Of a stretch of 64,000 nt of DNA, positions 9,695 through 17,516 are shown piece by piece (positions within the stretch are counted from its first letter, which is position 1; every line of letters begins with the position of its first letter). The notes beneath the pieces are model-generated. The model was not told the origin of the DNA, searched no databases, and saw only the letters and a program-made list of their open reading frames with translations. Source of the DNA: an uncultured Bacteroidales bacterium (GTDB taxonomy: Bacteria; Bacteroidota; Bacteroidia; Bacteroidales; F082); NCBI GenBank assembly GCA_946184615.1, contig CAMHFN010000007.1:30812-94811 (forward strand). The letters are read 5' to 3'. The translations under genes and the position numbers were made by a program.

Positions 9695-9710
9695 TCGTTA
9701 GGAATTAATG

Positions 9711-9718
9711 CAAAAATA
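9711..9718 (-). promoter_or_regulatory. -7 box of the lptF-glycosyltransferase-ettA operon
   Basis: TATTTTTG on the minus strand, 17 bases upstream of the permease start and back to back with the promoter of the PAS gene. Confidence 0.55.
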
Positions 9719-9726
9719 AAAAAAAT

Positions 9727-9734
9727 TACCTTTG
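9727..9734 (+). promoter_or_regulatory. -7 box of the PAS-domain gene
   Basis: TACCTTTG, 22 bases before the ATG at 9757. Confidence 0.55.
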
Positions 9735-9756
9735 CCACACTGAAAATAGAAATGCC

Positions 9757-10104
9757 ATGGATTTTTTCAAGGAAATTAACATCGCCGTGACGGTCAGTGA
9801 CCGTGAGGGCAACGTGATTTATCAAAATGACAGCTCCATCGAGGTGAACGGCGACGCTCGTGGACGCAATTTGCAACAATGCCACAACCCGAAATCGTGG
9901 GAGATGATTTGCCACATGCTGAAGGAGGATGTCTCCAACGTCTATACGATTTCCAAAAAAGGGAAGAAAAAATTGATTTACCAGACTCCTTGGTACGATG
10001 AGAACGGAGAAGGGGGAACGGAAAACGGTAAACGGGAGCCGGCAGGGTTGGTGGAGTTCTCCATTATCCTACCGGAGGAGATGCCGCACTACGACAGGAA
10101 TTAA
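9757..10104 (+). CDS. Single-domain PAS protein
   Basis: A 115-residue soluble protein that is essentially one PAS domain (INIAVTVSDREGNVIYQNDSS at the N-terminus, then the C-H-N-P and W-E-M-I-C-H segment, then ISKKGKKKLIYQTPWY). No output domain is attached, so it may be a stand-alone sensor or partner. Two cysteines in CHNP and ICHM could bind a cofactor, but that is a guess. Residues about 86-94 (NGEGGTENGKRE) are encoded by a 7-bp-period tandem repeat typical of this genome's intergenic DNA, so the C-terminal strand follows a low-complexity insertion. It stands alone between divergent and convergent neighbours. Confidence 0.72.
   Translation: MDFFKEINIAVTVSDREGNVIYQNDSSIEVNGDARGRNLQQCHNPKSWEMICHMLKEDVSNVYTISKKGKKKLIYQTPWYDENGEGGTENGKREPAGLVEFSIILPEEMPHYDRN
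10003..10037 (+). repeat. Heptamer array inside the PAS coding sequence
   Basis: Five 7-bp units: AACGGAG, AAGGGGG, AACGGAA, AACGGTA, AACGGGA (35 bp). Gain or loss of one unit would shift the reading frame. Confidence 0.7.
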
Positions 10105-10107
10105 TTC

Positions 10108-10488
10108 TTAATTAAACGTAAAGAAGAGGTTCCCCAGGAAATTCCAGATCATGGCGGTGCCAATGGCGAAGACTTTGCTGAGGTAGAAGTTCCATTTCAG
10201 TTGGTTGTGGAGCAGATACACCGTCAGGGTGTCGATGCCCAGGCCGACCAGTGAAATGAGGAAATACTTGGCGTATTCGATGCCCACTTGTGGGTTGGTG
10301 CTCTGGAACGTCCACCAACGGTTGAGCAAATAGTTGGAGGTGGCGGCGAAGACAAAGCCTAGGATGTTGCTGAGGTATTTGTTGAGATGGCAGACCTCCT
10401 TGAAAAACCAAGTCACTCCGAAATTCACCAGCACGCCGGAGAACCCCACGGTACCGAATTTTAGGAATTTCAGGATATAGGAATTCAT
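10108..10488 (-). CDS. GtrA family membrane protein
   Basis: A 126-residue integral membrane protein with four predicted helices, matching GtrA: KFGTVGFSGVLVNFGVTWFF at the N-terminus, FAATSNYLLNRWWTF in the middle and IGTAMIWNFLGNLFF at the end. GtrA-like proteins help flip or present undecaprenyl-phosphate-linked sugars for glycan decoration. Last gene of the leftward operon that includes an O-antigen ligase, which fits a surface-polysaccharide role. A REP-like palindrome separates it from cdd. Confidence 0.88.
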   Translation of the reverse strand: MNSYILKFLKFGTVGFSGVLVNFGVTWFFKEVCHLNKYLSNILGFVFAATSNYLLNRWWTFQSTNPQVGIEYAKYFLISLVGLGIDTLTVYLLHNQLKWNFYLSKVFAIGTAMIWNFLGNLFFTFN

Positions 10489-10493
10489 CGTTT

Positions 10494-10527
10494 GGATTGC
10501 TTCGTCGTTCCTCCTTGCAATGACGGC
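10494..10527. repeat. REP-like palindromic element
   Basis: A 34-bp element filling the gap between the gtrA start and the cdd stop. On the minus strand it begins GTCATTGCAAGGAGGAACGA and continues CGAAGCAATCC, with inverted ATTGC/GCAAT ends. I recognise the GTCATTGC...GAAGCAATCC pattern as a repeat dispersed in many unrelated bacteria. Only one copy is visible here. Confidence 0.6.
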
Positions 10528-11019
10528 TTAGAGGAACTTGGTGAGGAAGATGAAGGGCATCAGTGTCTCCACACCGTCAAACACAAACACTTTACCGGTG
10601 TTGCCTTGGCAGATGATGCGCATGGGGATGTGGGAGCGTTGTTCGGTCTCCACCATCACCTGACGGCAGGCGCCGCAAGGTGCTACGGGTTCGGTGACCT
10701 CCGTGATTTCGGAATAGGCAGTAATGGCAATCGCCTCCACGGGCACGTCAGGATACTGGGCTTGTGCAGCAAACAGGGCCGTACGCTCGGCACAGAGTCC
10801 GCTAGGATAGGCAGAGTTTTCGATGTTGCACCCCTTGACGATGACACCATTGGATAGCCTAGCAGCCGCTCCTACGTGGAACTTTGAGTACGGCACGTAC
10901 GAGTTCTCGGTGGCTTTGTGGGCTTGTAGCAGGAGCTCTGCGTCGGCAGGAGCACAAGCCGCCATCTCCTTTTCATCTTCGTAGACGGTGTAGTCTGAGA
11001 TAAACTGTTGTTTCTTCAT
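10528..11019 (-). CDS. cdd: Cytidine deaminase
   Basis: Zinc-dependent hydrolytic deaminase converting cytidine and deoxycytidine to uridine and deoxyuridine in pyrimidine salvage. 163 residues from the ATG at 11019. Key elements: YVPYSKFHVGAA (substrate loop), the zinc/catalytic CAERTALF (Cys-Ala-Glu) and PCGACRQVM (the two further zinc cysteines). The reading frame extends 60 codons further upstream, but that part lies inside the O-antigen ligase gene and is not deaminase-like, so it is excluded. The start is one base after the ligase stop. The N-terminal extension (MKKQQFISDYTVYEDEKEM) is normal for Bacteroidota. Confidence 0.93.
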   Translation of the reverse strand: MKKQQFISDYTVYEDEKEMAACAPADAELLLQAHKATENSYVPYSKFHVGAAARLSNGVIVKGCNIENSAYPSGLCAERTALFAAQAQYPDVPVEAIAITAYSEITEVTEPVAPCGACRQVMVETEQRSHIPMRIICQGNTGKVFVFDGVETLMPFIFLTKFL

Positions 11020-11020
11020 G

Positions 11021-12589
11021 TTATTGCTTTTCGGGTTTTTCCTCCCCTTTTCCAGTTGCAAAGATAAGCAAAGAATTGAATAATGCAAACCATGTGACTC
11101 CCGCTTGTGTCTCCAGGGTGTCCTCGGGCAGCATCGAGAGGAGTGCGATGACCAAGAAAACGGTATACAAATAGGAGCGACAGCGCTTCGACGAGCCATA
11201 GGGGTAGAATAACGTCGTTAAAAAGAGGAGCAGCCCGATGAGGCCGAATCCCACCGTGATGGAGAGAAATTGGTTGTGTGCGCGGTGGCGATACTGCGCT
11301 TCCAGAGGTGAGCGGAGCGTGTCGTAAGCCTGACGGTAGGCCTCGGGGACATCGCCGGTGCCTACGCCAAAGACGGGGTGCTGCTGGATGAGGTAGAACG
11401 AGGCACGGGTGTATTCGATGCGCTGTGAGAGCGAGCCTCCGTTGGGATTGTTGTAACGGCGGTATTGGTTGTACTCAAAAGCTGTCTCCGAGAGCCGTGC
11501 CTTAAGACCGGGATGTACGAAGTTGTTGTAGTTGGCGATGCCGTTCTCCACGTTGACAAGGTCTTGTTCGTCCAAGGCATCCACGCCGGAGGCATCTTTT
11601 CTCAAGCCTTTGGAAGTCAAATACCGAGCTAAGGTAGCTTCGAGGTTCTCGCCGTTGCGGGTGAGACCGTCGTAGTCGAGTTCGCTGCGCTGGTTCCAAG
11701 CCTCACGCATCTCGGGACGACAGAAATACAGGCCAATGTACTGCCCGTCCTCCACGGGGAAACATACCGTGTCGTGCCAGTAGTCGTTACCTAAGGCCGT
11801 TGTCTTGTCGAGTCGGGTGATATCGACGGGTTCTACACGCAGTAGACGGTCGACGGTGCGGTAAAGGATCATCCCTACCGTTAGAGGAACAACGATAAGA
11901 ACCGTCAGGCCAACGAGTTTCCAGGCCGTGCTTCTCACCTTGGTGAAATACACGTAAAGCAAGGTGGCGGCCAGCCATCCGGCAAAGGCGAGATAACCCG
12001 AGAGCGACTCAAAGAGATAAAGTTGAATGGCAAACCAGACGATGAGCACTCCCTGTACCGCTTTTTCCCAGCCCTTGGAGTTTCTAGTGACCCAATAATA
12101 ACCCACAATCGCCATGCAAAACACTATGTTCAGGCAAAAGCGGATATGGCTGATGAAATGCGAGATCTCACGGATGTCGCCATAGTCGTTTTTCAAATAA
12201 TAGCCGAAACTGATGCAGGTCGCTACAAACACGGAGCCTACATAGAACAACATCAGTAGGTCGAAGAGCTTCTTGCTCAAGGGCTTAACCGAAGAGAGTA
12301 CCAAAGGCAGTATGAGGAGTGGCAACTTGACCCTGAGGTCTTTGAAAGCGTATTCGAAATCGGAAGTGTAGAGGAGTCCCACGAGATGCAGCAGAAAGAG
12401 AGCCACCAGCACCACGGCGATCTTGTTGTGGAAGAAACGTTGGAGCTTCACCTTGAGGGGGTCGCCTGTGAAGAGCCAAACGGCCATCAGGAGAAACTGC
12501 GAAGCGCCCATCATGAACGGCGAGAGCGTGAGGCTAGTCGCCATGATGGCCAAACTGATCCATACCAGTATTTCGTTTTCCGTTTTCAA
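11021..12589 (-). CDS. O-antigen ligase (WaaL/Wzy_C) family membrane protein
   Basis: A 522-residue polytopic inner-membrane protein with about ten helices. A long periplasmic loop (about 245-370) is followed by the Wzy_C hallmark region (HPVFGVGTGDVPEAYRQAY, then HRAHNQFLSITVGFGLIGLL) with the conserved H-x2-xHNQ histidine. Such enzymes join undecaprenyl-linked O-polysaccharide to lipid A core or polymerise it. The frame opens with TTG at 12587-12589, which overlaps the upstream peptidase stop (TTGA); there is no in-frame ATG before residue 17, so a rare TTG start with translational coupling is the best reading. Operon position between a peptidase and cdd gives no substrate clue. Confidence 0.82.
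   Translation of the reverse strand: MKTENEILVWISLAIMATSLTLSPFMMGASQFLLMAVWLFTGDPLKVKLQRFFHNKIAVVLVALFLLHLVGLLYTSDFEYAFKDLRVKLPLLILPLVLSSVKPLSKKLFDLLMLFYVGSVFVATCISFGYYLKNDYGDIREISHFISHIRFCLNIVFCMAIVGYYWVTRNSKGWEKAVQGVLIVWFAIQLYLFESLSGYLAFAGWLAATLLYVYFTKVRSTAWKLVGLTVLIVVPLTVGMILYRTVDRLLRVEPVDITRLDKTTALGNDYWHDTVCFPVEDGQYIGLYFCRPEMREAWNQRSELDYDGLTRNGENLEATLARYLTSKGLRKDASGVDALDEQDLVNVENGIANYNNFVHPGLKARLSETAFEYNQYRRYNNPNGGSLSQRIEYTRASFYLIQQHPVFGVGTGDVPEAYRQAYDTLRSPLEAQYRHRAHNQFLSITVGFGLIGLLLFLTTLFYPYGSSKRCRSYLYTVFLVIALLSMLPEDTLETQAGVTWFALFNSLLIFATGKGEEKPEKQ
12574..12587. repeat. Heptamer pair at the peptidase/ligase junction
   Basis: Two units of CGTTTTC (GAAAACG in the coding sense). They lie at the TTG start of the ligase gene and touch the peptidase stop; same family as 28524-28544. 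Confidence 0.55.
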
Positions 12590-14229
12590 GGTCTCAAAAT
12601 GGATTCATATCGTTGTTTGTCGAGCAGGATCTCAAAGGCGGCATTTAGGTCTTCATCTTTTTCCAGCGAAGCCTCGATGCGTCCTACTTGGTAGTAGTAA
12701 CGTCCGACGATTTCCAGACGCAGCAGCTCCTCGATATCGGAGCGGTTTTTCAGCAAGTCATTGTCCTTATCGGCTTGCAGTTGCCGTTCCAGGGCTTCGA
12801 TTTGGGTTTTGACACTCTCGAGATAGCCTTCTTCTTTGGCAAGTTTTTTGAACTCTTTAATCTTTTTCTCGCTCTCGGTGGTATAGCTGAAGCCTTTGTC
12901 CTTCACAAACTTCATGAAGTCGGCGTAGGTGGCGTCATCGATTTTGAACGTCTTGGCTGGGGCGATGCTTTGATGCTCGTGGACGTATTGGGTGGCGTAG
13001 TCGAAGATGTAGTTCTTGGCATAGAGGTAAGCGGTTGCGGTGGCGTATTTGGTGGGCTCGATTCTCACGTCGGGCATGATGCCGTGGCCTTCGTAGACGG
13101 TGCGTCCCGCCGCGGTCTTGAACGGCTTGCCCAAAGTATCTTGCGATTTGAGCGTGTCATTATCTAACTTTCTTCTTTTCGAATAGTCGATCTCCTGAAT
13201 GCAGCGTCCGCTGGGGATGTAGTATTTGGCGATGGTGACTTTCATTTGGGTGTTGTAGGAGAGGGGTAAGATGTTTTGTACCAGGCCCTTGCCGAAGGTG
13301 CGTTGTCCGATGACCACGCCGCGGTCATAGTCTTGGATGGCACCAGAGAGGATCTCGCTTGCCGAGGCGCTCCCGCCGTCGACGAGGATGGCCAGGGGCA
13401 GCTCTTCGTCGATGGGTAGGTTGCTGGTAGCATACATGTTGGCGGCATGTTGTGACTTGCCTTTGGTGGAGACCACGGGTTTGCCCTTGGGGATGAAGAA
13501 GTTGACGATGTCGACAGCTTCGTTGAGCAGTCCTCCGCCGTTGCCGCGGAGGTCGATGATGAAGCCTTTCAGCTCGTGGTCTTTCTTCATGTCGAGGAGA
13601 TGCTGCTTCAGCTCGTTGGCAGCGTTTTTGGTGAAGCTGTTGAAGCTCACGTAGCCGATGCCATTGTCGAACACGGTGGCGTAGGGGATGTTGTCGATCT
13701 TTACCTTCTCACGTTTCAGGGTGAATTCGAGGGGCTTTTCCTCGCCGTAGCGTCTGATTTTGAGAGTCACTTCGGTGCCAGGCTGTCCTTTGAGCAACTC
13801 GCTCACTTGGTCGGTAGGTTTTTTGTGCGTGTCCACACCGTTGACGGAAAGGATGGCGTCGCCAGCCCGCAGTCCAGCCTTTTGTGCCGGCCATCCCTCG
13901 TAGGGGTCAGAGATGCGGGTGTATTCGCCGTCGTATTGGATGATGGCTCCGATGCCGCCATATTCGCCTGTGGTCATGAGCTTGTAGCTCTCGATCTCTG
14001 ACTCAGGGATGAAGACGGTGTAGGGATCCATCTCATTCAACATGGCGTCGATGGCTATTTCGTTGAGCTCCGCTGGGTCAATCTCATCCACGTAGTTCAA
14101 GTTGAGCTCCCTTAAGAGGCTGTTGTAAATGTCAATGCTCTTTGCAATCTCAAAATTGTTTTGTTTCTCCTGTCCAATGACAGATATCGACATCAAAAGG
14201 CCGATTAATAAAATGTGTATTCTCTTCAT
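12586..14229 (-). CDS. S41 family C-terminal processing peptidase
   Basis: A 547-residue secreted or periplasmic tail-specific protease. N-terminal signal sequence (MKRIHILLIGLLMSISVIG), a helical segment, a PDZ domain (about 90-165; GGIGAIIQ and GLRAGDAILSVNGV), then the S41 core with the catalytic serine in GGSASASEILSGA and lysine in TFGKGLVQ, and a helical C-terminal region (about 420-547). These enzymes trim C-termini of periplasmic or outer-membrane proteins. In Bacteroidota this gene regularly follows rnpA-yidD, as here. It overlaps the next gene by four bases. Confidence 0.92.
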   Translation of the reverse strand: MKRIHILLIGLLMSISVIGQEKQNNFEIAKSIDIYNSLLRELNLNYVDEIDPAELNEIAIDAMLNEMDPYTVFIPESEIESYKLMTTGEYGGIGAIIQYDGEYTRISDPYEGWPAQKAGLRAGDAILSVNGVDTHKKPTDQVSELLKGQPGTEVTLKIRRYGEEKPLEFTLKREKVKIDNIPYATVFDNGIGYVSFNSFTKNAANELKQHLLDMKKDHELKGFIIDLRGNGGGLLNEAVDIVNFFIPKGKPVVSTKGKSQHAANMYATSNLPIDEELPLAILVDGGSASASEILSGAIQDYDRGVVIGQRTFGKGLVQNILPLSYNTQMKVTIAKYYIPSGRCIQEIDYSKRRKLDNDTLKSQDTLGKPFKTAAGRTVYEGHGIMPDVRIEPTKYATATAYLYAKNYIFDYATQYVHEHQSIAPAKTFKIDDATYADFMKFVKDKGFSYTTESEKKIKEFKKLAKEEGYLESVKTQIEALERQLQADKDNDLLKNRSDIEELLRLEIVGRYYYQVGRIEASLEKDEDLNAAFEILLDKQRYESILRP

Positions 14230-14257
14230 CTTCTTACTTCTTACTTCTGTCTTCTAA
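14230..14257. repeat. Heptamer array between yidD and the S41 peptidase
   Basis: Four 7-bp units: CTTCTTA, CTTCTTA, CTTCTGT, CTTCTAA (TAAGAAG in the coding sense), directly against the peptidase start codon. Confidence 0.7.
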
Positions 14258-14260
14258 AAA

Positions 14261-14491
14261 CTACGGTACTGGATCATACCCGCTCCCTCCCCAAGGATTG
14301 CACGACAGCACCCGTTTCACCGTGAGCCATCCTCCTTTGAAGGCCCCATATTTCTCCAGGGCTTCGATACCGTAATTGGAGCAGGTGGGGGTATAGCGGC
14401 AGGCCTTGCCGAGCCAGGGCGACAAGGTAATCTGATAGAGTCGGATGAGCAGGATGAGCAGTTTAGTTAAGGGTCTGAAGCGTTTTTTCAT
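14261..14491 (-). CDS. yidD: Membrane protein insertion efficiency factor YidD
   Basis: A 76-residue membrane-associated protein that assists YidC-dependent insertion. The family signature is complete: [28 protein letters not shown] in overlapping segments, then [16 protein letters not shown] and [17 protein letters not shown], with the conserved cysteines. The chosen ATG at 14491 lies inside the end of rnpA (29-base overlap), the usual rnpA-yidD arrangement. The frame continues upstream to 14584, but only as rnpA in another frame. Confidence 0.95.
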   Translation of the reverse strand: MKKRFRPLTKLLILLIRLYQITLSPWLGKACRYTPTCSNYGIEALEKYGAFKGGWLTVKRVLSCNPWGGSGYDPVP

Positions 14492-14864
14492 AACGGTTGA
14501 TGAGTTCATTGACGGCTTTGTCGGTTCGTTCAAGCATCTCTGCGTAGGAGTGGATGACGGTGGCATTGTATATGAACGCAACATCGATGGAAATAGTATC
14601 GCGTGCGCATACTTCGTACAGTTTGGTCTTGTTTTTTCTCCATGCCTCGCGAATGAGCCGTTTCACACGGTTGCGTTTGATGGCGTGGTGGAAGCGTTTT
14701 TTGGAGACGGAGAGGAGCATCCGGCAAGTCACGGGCTTGTCGCCCACAGGCCTGATCAGAAACACGACACGGTAGGGATAACACGAAAAACCAGCCCCTT
14801 TCTCGAAAAGGGACTGGATTTCGCTCTCTCTACAGATTCGTTCGTATTTGGGGAAGTCCTCCAT
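14463..14864 (-). CDS. rnpA: Ribonuclease P protein component
   Basis: The small basic protein subunit of RNase P, which binds the RNA subunit and pre-tRNA 5' leaders. 133 residues. The RNR motif region is present as [14 protein letters not shown] (about 63-76), preceded by [13 protein letters not shown], and the central FxxP-like strand YRVVFLIRP is seen. Slightly longer than the E. coli protein (119). Its start overlaps the hemD stop by one base (TAATG), and its end overlaps yidD. Confidence 0.93.
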   Translation of the reverse strand: MEDFPKYERICRESEIQSLFEKGAGFSCYPYRVVFLIRPVGDKPVTCRMLLSVSKKRFHHAIKRNRVKRLIREAWRKNKTKLYEVCARDTISIDVAFIYNATVIHSYAEMLERTDKAVNELINRYEKTLQTLN

Positions 14865-15628
14865 TATTTCTTTTTGGTCTTCTTGTTTTCAGCAGCCACA
14901 TATTCCTCGATGGCCATGGTCATCGAATGGGCGGTCTCGGTGGGTGCATGGAAGTCGAGCCGGAAGCCCGCCTCGGTGATGGCATGGCAGGTGGCATCGC
15001 CAAAGCCTCCGATGGCAACCTCTTTCTGCTTGAACTTGGGGAAGTTGGCTTTCAGCGACTCGATACCGGCGGGGCTGAAGAAGACCAGCATGTCATAGTC
15101 ATCGATTTTTACCGTATCGGTCAGGTCGGCCGACACCGTGCGGAACATCACGGCTTTGGTGTAGTTGATCTTGGCCTCGGCTAGCTGATCCGGGATGCTG
15201 TCGGAACTGATGTCGGAACAGCAGTAGAGGTATTTCTCTTCCTTGTGCTTCTTGATGACCTCCATCAGGTCCTCGAACTTCTGGTTGCCATAGAAGACCT
15301 TGCGCTTGCGGTATTGCACGTAACGCTGCAAGTATAAAGCCGTCGACTCGCTGATGCAAAAATACTTCAACGTCTCAGGAACCGTGTAACGCATCTCCTT
15401 GGCTACTCTGAAGAAGTGATCGACAGCATTGCGGCTCGAAAGGATGATGGCCGTGTATTCGGGCAACTTGATGTGCTCCTGACGCAATTCACTGGCAGTG
15501 ACGCCCTCCAGCTTGATGAACTTCTCGAAAGTAAAGTTAACCCCGTATTTCTTTGCCAAATCGCCGTAAGGGGTCTTGGTAATGTCAGCCGGTTGAGGCT
15601 GTGACACTAGTATGTTTTTGATTTTCAT
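14864..15628 (-). CDS. hemD: Uroporphyrinogen-III synthase
   Basis: Cyclises hydroxymethylbilane to uroporphyrinogen III in tetrapyrrole synthesis. 254 residues in the bilobed HemD fold: KNILVSQPQP at the start, IILSSRNAVDHFF (about 81-93), YCCSDISSDSIPDQL at the hinge and MLVFFSPAGIESL (about 180-192), with the GGFGDATCHAITEAGF loop. The family diverges strongly in sequence, but this position after DUF4271 and before rnpA is characteristic of Bacteroidota and supports the call. A lysine-rich C-terminus (ENKKTKKK) ends the protein. Confidence 0.88.
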   Translation of the reverse strand: MKIKNILVSQPQPADITKTPYGDLAKKYGVNFTFEKFIKLEGVTASELRQEHIKLPEYTAIILSSRNAVDHFFRVAKEMRYTVPETLKYFCISESTALYLQRYVQYRKRKVFYGNQKFEDLMEVIKKHKEEKYLYCCSDISSDSIPDQLAEAKINYTKAVMFRTVSADLTDTVKIDDYDMLVFFSPAGIESLKANFPKFKQKEVAIGGFGDATCHAITEAGFRLDFHAPTETAHSMTMAIEEYVAAENKKTKKK

Positions 15629-15640
15629 TTTGTTAGCGAG

Positions 15641-16372
15641 TTAAAGAACAGTGTTGTTTGCGAAAAAACGCATCCCCGCCGTGAAAAGCAGGACGAGAGG
15701 TGCGATTTCGAGCGTGCAAAAATACAAAAAAATATAAAACGACGGCAATTTTGAAAAAACTCTCGTTTCAATAACGCTGATAATCAATCGCATCAGCGCC
15801 ATTGCAAAAAGAATGCCAACACCTACCCACACAAAAACCGAGTTGGGAATGTACAACACGGGCAGTAAGACCAGCATCAAAACCAGGAATCCGTAGGTCG
15901 ACACGGAGAGGTCGGCGGTGATTTGTCGCGCCACGACTTCCTTTTGTCGAAACAACCAGCCCATGAAAGCCAAAGTCAGATAACGCAACAGCATCCACAC
16001 GGCCGTTCCTCCTAAGAGGATGCCGAAGAAGCCCAAGCTATTGTAAGTGTCCACATCGCGGGAGAAAATGACGGAAGCCTTTTGCAAAAACAAGGCCGTC
16101 ACCACGATGTAGGCAAAAAAGAAGGCGAAGCCGATGAAACTCCTCGTGGGGGACCACTCGCGCAACAGCTGGTTGGTGTGTGCCACCCCTCCGGGGACGC
16201 TCAACAGTTGGCGGAACTGACGAGGATACAACTGCTTGTTGACCACGACCAGCAACAACACCGCTGCCAACACCACCAAGTTCCAGCCCACCAGCACCTC
16301 GTGCGTGACCCGCTCCATGGGACTGATCACGCCCTGGAACCCCGATGTGATAAAAGTTGAGACCTCCTCCAT
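15641..16372 (-). CDS. DUF4271 membrane protein
   Basis: A 243-residue integral membrane protein with six or seven predicted helices and no soluble domain. It matches DUF4271 by the ARxI-like FFAYIVVTALFL helix, the GGTAVWMLLRYLTLAFMGWLF segment and a conserved place directly upstream of hemD. Function unknown; the linkage may mean a role in haem or envelope biology. The ATG at 16372 is preferred: the frame opens further out at a TTG (16396) that lies inside the -7 box, so it could not be transcribed. Confidence 0.83.
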   Translation of the reverse strand: MEEVSTFITSGFQGVISPMERVTHEVLVGWNLVVLAAVLLLVVVNKQLYPRQFRQLLSVPGGVAHTNQLLREWSPTRSFIGFAFFFAYIVVTALFLQKASVIFSRDVDTYNSLGFFGILLGGTAVWMLLRYLTLAFMGWLFRQKEVVARQITADLSVSTYGFLVLMLVLLPVLYIPNSVFVWVGVGILFAMALMRLIISVIETRVFSKLPSFYIFLYFCTLEIAPLVLLFTAGMRFFANNTVL

Positions 16373-16393
16373 TTTCCTCTTAAAATAACTTTG

Positions 16394-16401
16394 CAAAGAT
16401 A
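16394..16401 (-). promoter_or_regulatory. -7 box of the DUF4271-hemD-rnpA-yidD-S41-ligase-cdd-gtrA operon
   Basis: TATCTTTG on the minus strand, 22 bases upstream of the DUF4271 ATG. Genes downstream overlap or are spaced by at most about 40 bases as far as gtrA. Confidence 0.6.
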
Positions 16402-16413
16402 AGAATATTTTCC

Positions 16414-16421
16414 TAATTTTG
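16414..16421 (+). promoter_or_regulatory. -7 box of pta-ackA
   Basis: TAATTTTG, 46 bases before the pta ATG, close to the divergent DUF4271 promoter. Confidence 0.5.
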
Positions 16422-16433
16422 CCTTTTCAACAA

Positions 16434-16465
16434 CAATTCAACAATTCAACCAATAAACAATTCAA
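16434..16465 (+). repeat. 8-bp tandem repeat in the pta leader
   Basis: Four octamers CAATTCAA, CAATTCAA, CCAATAAA, CAATTCAA ending one base before the pta start codon. Confidence 0.7.
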
Positions 16466-16466
16466 C

Positions 16467-17477
16467 ATGAATTTAATGCAAGAAATCATTGCCAATGCCC
16501 AAGCCCACAAGCAACGCATTGTGCTTCCCGAAGGGGATGAACCCCGTACTTTGAAAGCCGCCGACCGCCTTCTCGCTGATGGCGTGGCCGACATCATCCT
16601 CATCGGCCCCGCTGAGAAAATCAAAGAGATGACGGCTGAGTTCGGTCTGCAGAACATCGGCAAGGCCCGCATCATCGACCCCAAAAACAATCCTGACAAA
16701 CAGAAATACGCCGACCTGCTCTACGACCTCCGTAAAGCCAAGGGCATGACCCCTGAGCAGGCTTCCGATTTGGCGGAGAACTTCATGTATCTTGGCATCC
16801 TGCTGGTCAAGGCTGGCGAAGCCGACGGCCTCGTGAGTGGTGCCCGCTCCACCACAGGCGACATGTTGCGTCCTGCCCTGCAGATCATTAAGACCGTTCC
16901 CGGCGTGAGCTGCGTCAGCGGTGCCTTCACCATGTTCCTCCCCGAAGGTTGCCCTTACGGCACCGATGGACGCATGGTGTTCGCCGACTGTGCCGTGACC
17001 CCCATGCCTACCGCTGAACAGCTGGCTGAAATCGCCATCTGCACCGCCGACACGGCCAAGGCCATCGCCAAAATCGACCCCGTCACCGCCATCTTGAGCT
17101 TCTCCACCAAAGGAAGCGCCAAACACGAAGTGGTCGACAAGGTCATCGAAGCCACCCGGATCGCCAAGGAACGCCGTCCCGACCTCGTGCTCGACGGTGA
17201 GCTGCAAGCCGATGCCGCCATCGTGCCTTCTGTGGGCTCCAGCAAAGCCCCCAACAGCCCCGTCGCCGGCAAAGCCAACACCCTCGTGTTCCCCTGCCTC
17301 GAAGTGGGTAACATCGCCTACAAACTCGTCCAACGTCTCGCCGGCGCCGAAGCTGTCGGCCCCGTGCTCCAAGGCCTTGCCAAACCTTGCAACGACCTCA
17401 GCCGTGGATGTTCCATCGACGATGTGTACAAACTGGTGGCCATCACTTGCAACCAAGCAATAGCTCAAAAAAAATAA
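16467..17477 (+). CDS. pta: Phosphate acetyltransferase
   Basis: Interconverts acetyl-CoA plus phosphate and acetyl phosphate plus CoA, the first half of acetate fermentation. 336 residues, the short single-domain class (no N-terminal regulatory domain). Family motifs: SGARSTTGDMLRPALQI, DGELQADAAIVP, APNSPVAGKANTLVFP and LEVGNIAYKLVQRLAGA. The ATG at 16467 is used; an upstream in-frame TTG would only add translated repeat sequence. ackA follows 39 bases later in the same operon. Together they make ATP from acetyl-CoA. Confidence 0.96.
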   Translation: MNLMQEIIANAQAHKQRIVLPEGDEPRTLKAADRLLADGVADIILIGPAEKIKEMTAEFGLQNIGKARIIDPKNNPDKQKYADLLYDLRKAKGMTPEQASDLAENFMYLGILLVKAGEADGLVSGARSTTGDMLRPALQIIKTVPGVSCVSGAFTMFLPEGCPYGTDGRMVFADCAVTPMPTAEQLAEIAICTADTAKAIAKIDPVTAILSFSTKGSAKHEVVDKVIEATRIAKERRPDLVLDGELQADAAIVPSVGSSKAPNSPVAGKANTLVFPCLEVGNIAYKLVQRLAGAEAVGPVLQGLAKPCNDLSRGCSIDDVYKLVAITCNQAIAQKK

Positions 17478-17516
17478 TTCATTCGCACCCCATCGGGGTG
17501 CCAGATCGGTAGAAAA

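Noticed and set aside
11020..11199. 60-codon N-terminal extension of cytidine deaminase
   Set aside because: Lies inside the O-antigen ligase gene, composition unlike protein, and the family begins at the ATG at 11019.
14492..14584. 31-codon N-terminal extension of YidD
   Set aside because: It is rnpA read in another frame; the family starts at MKKRFRPL.
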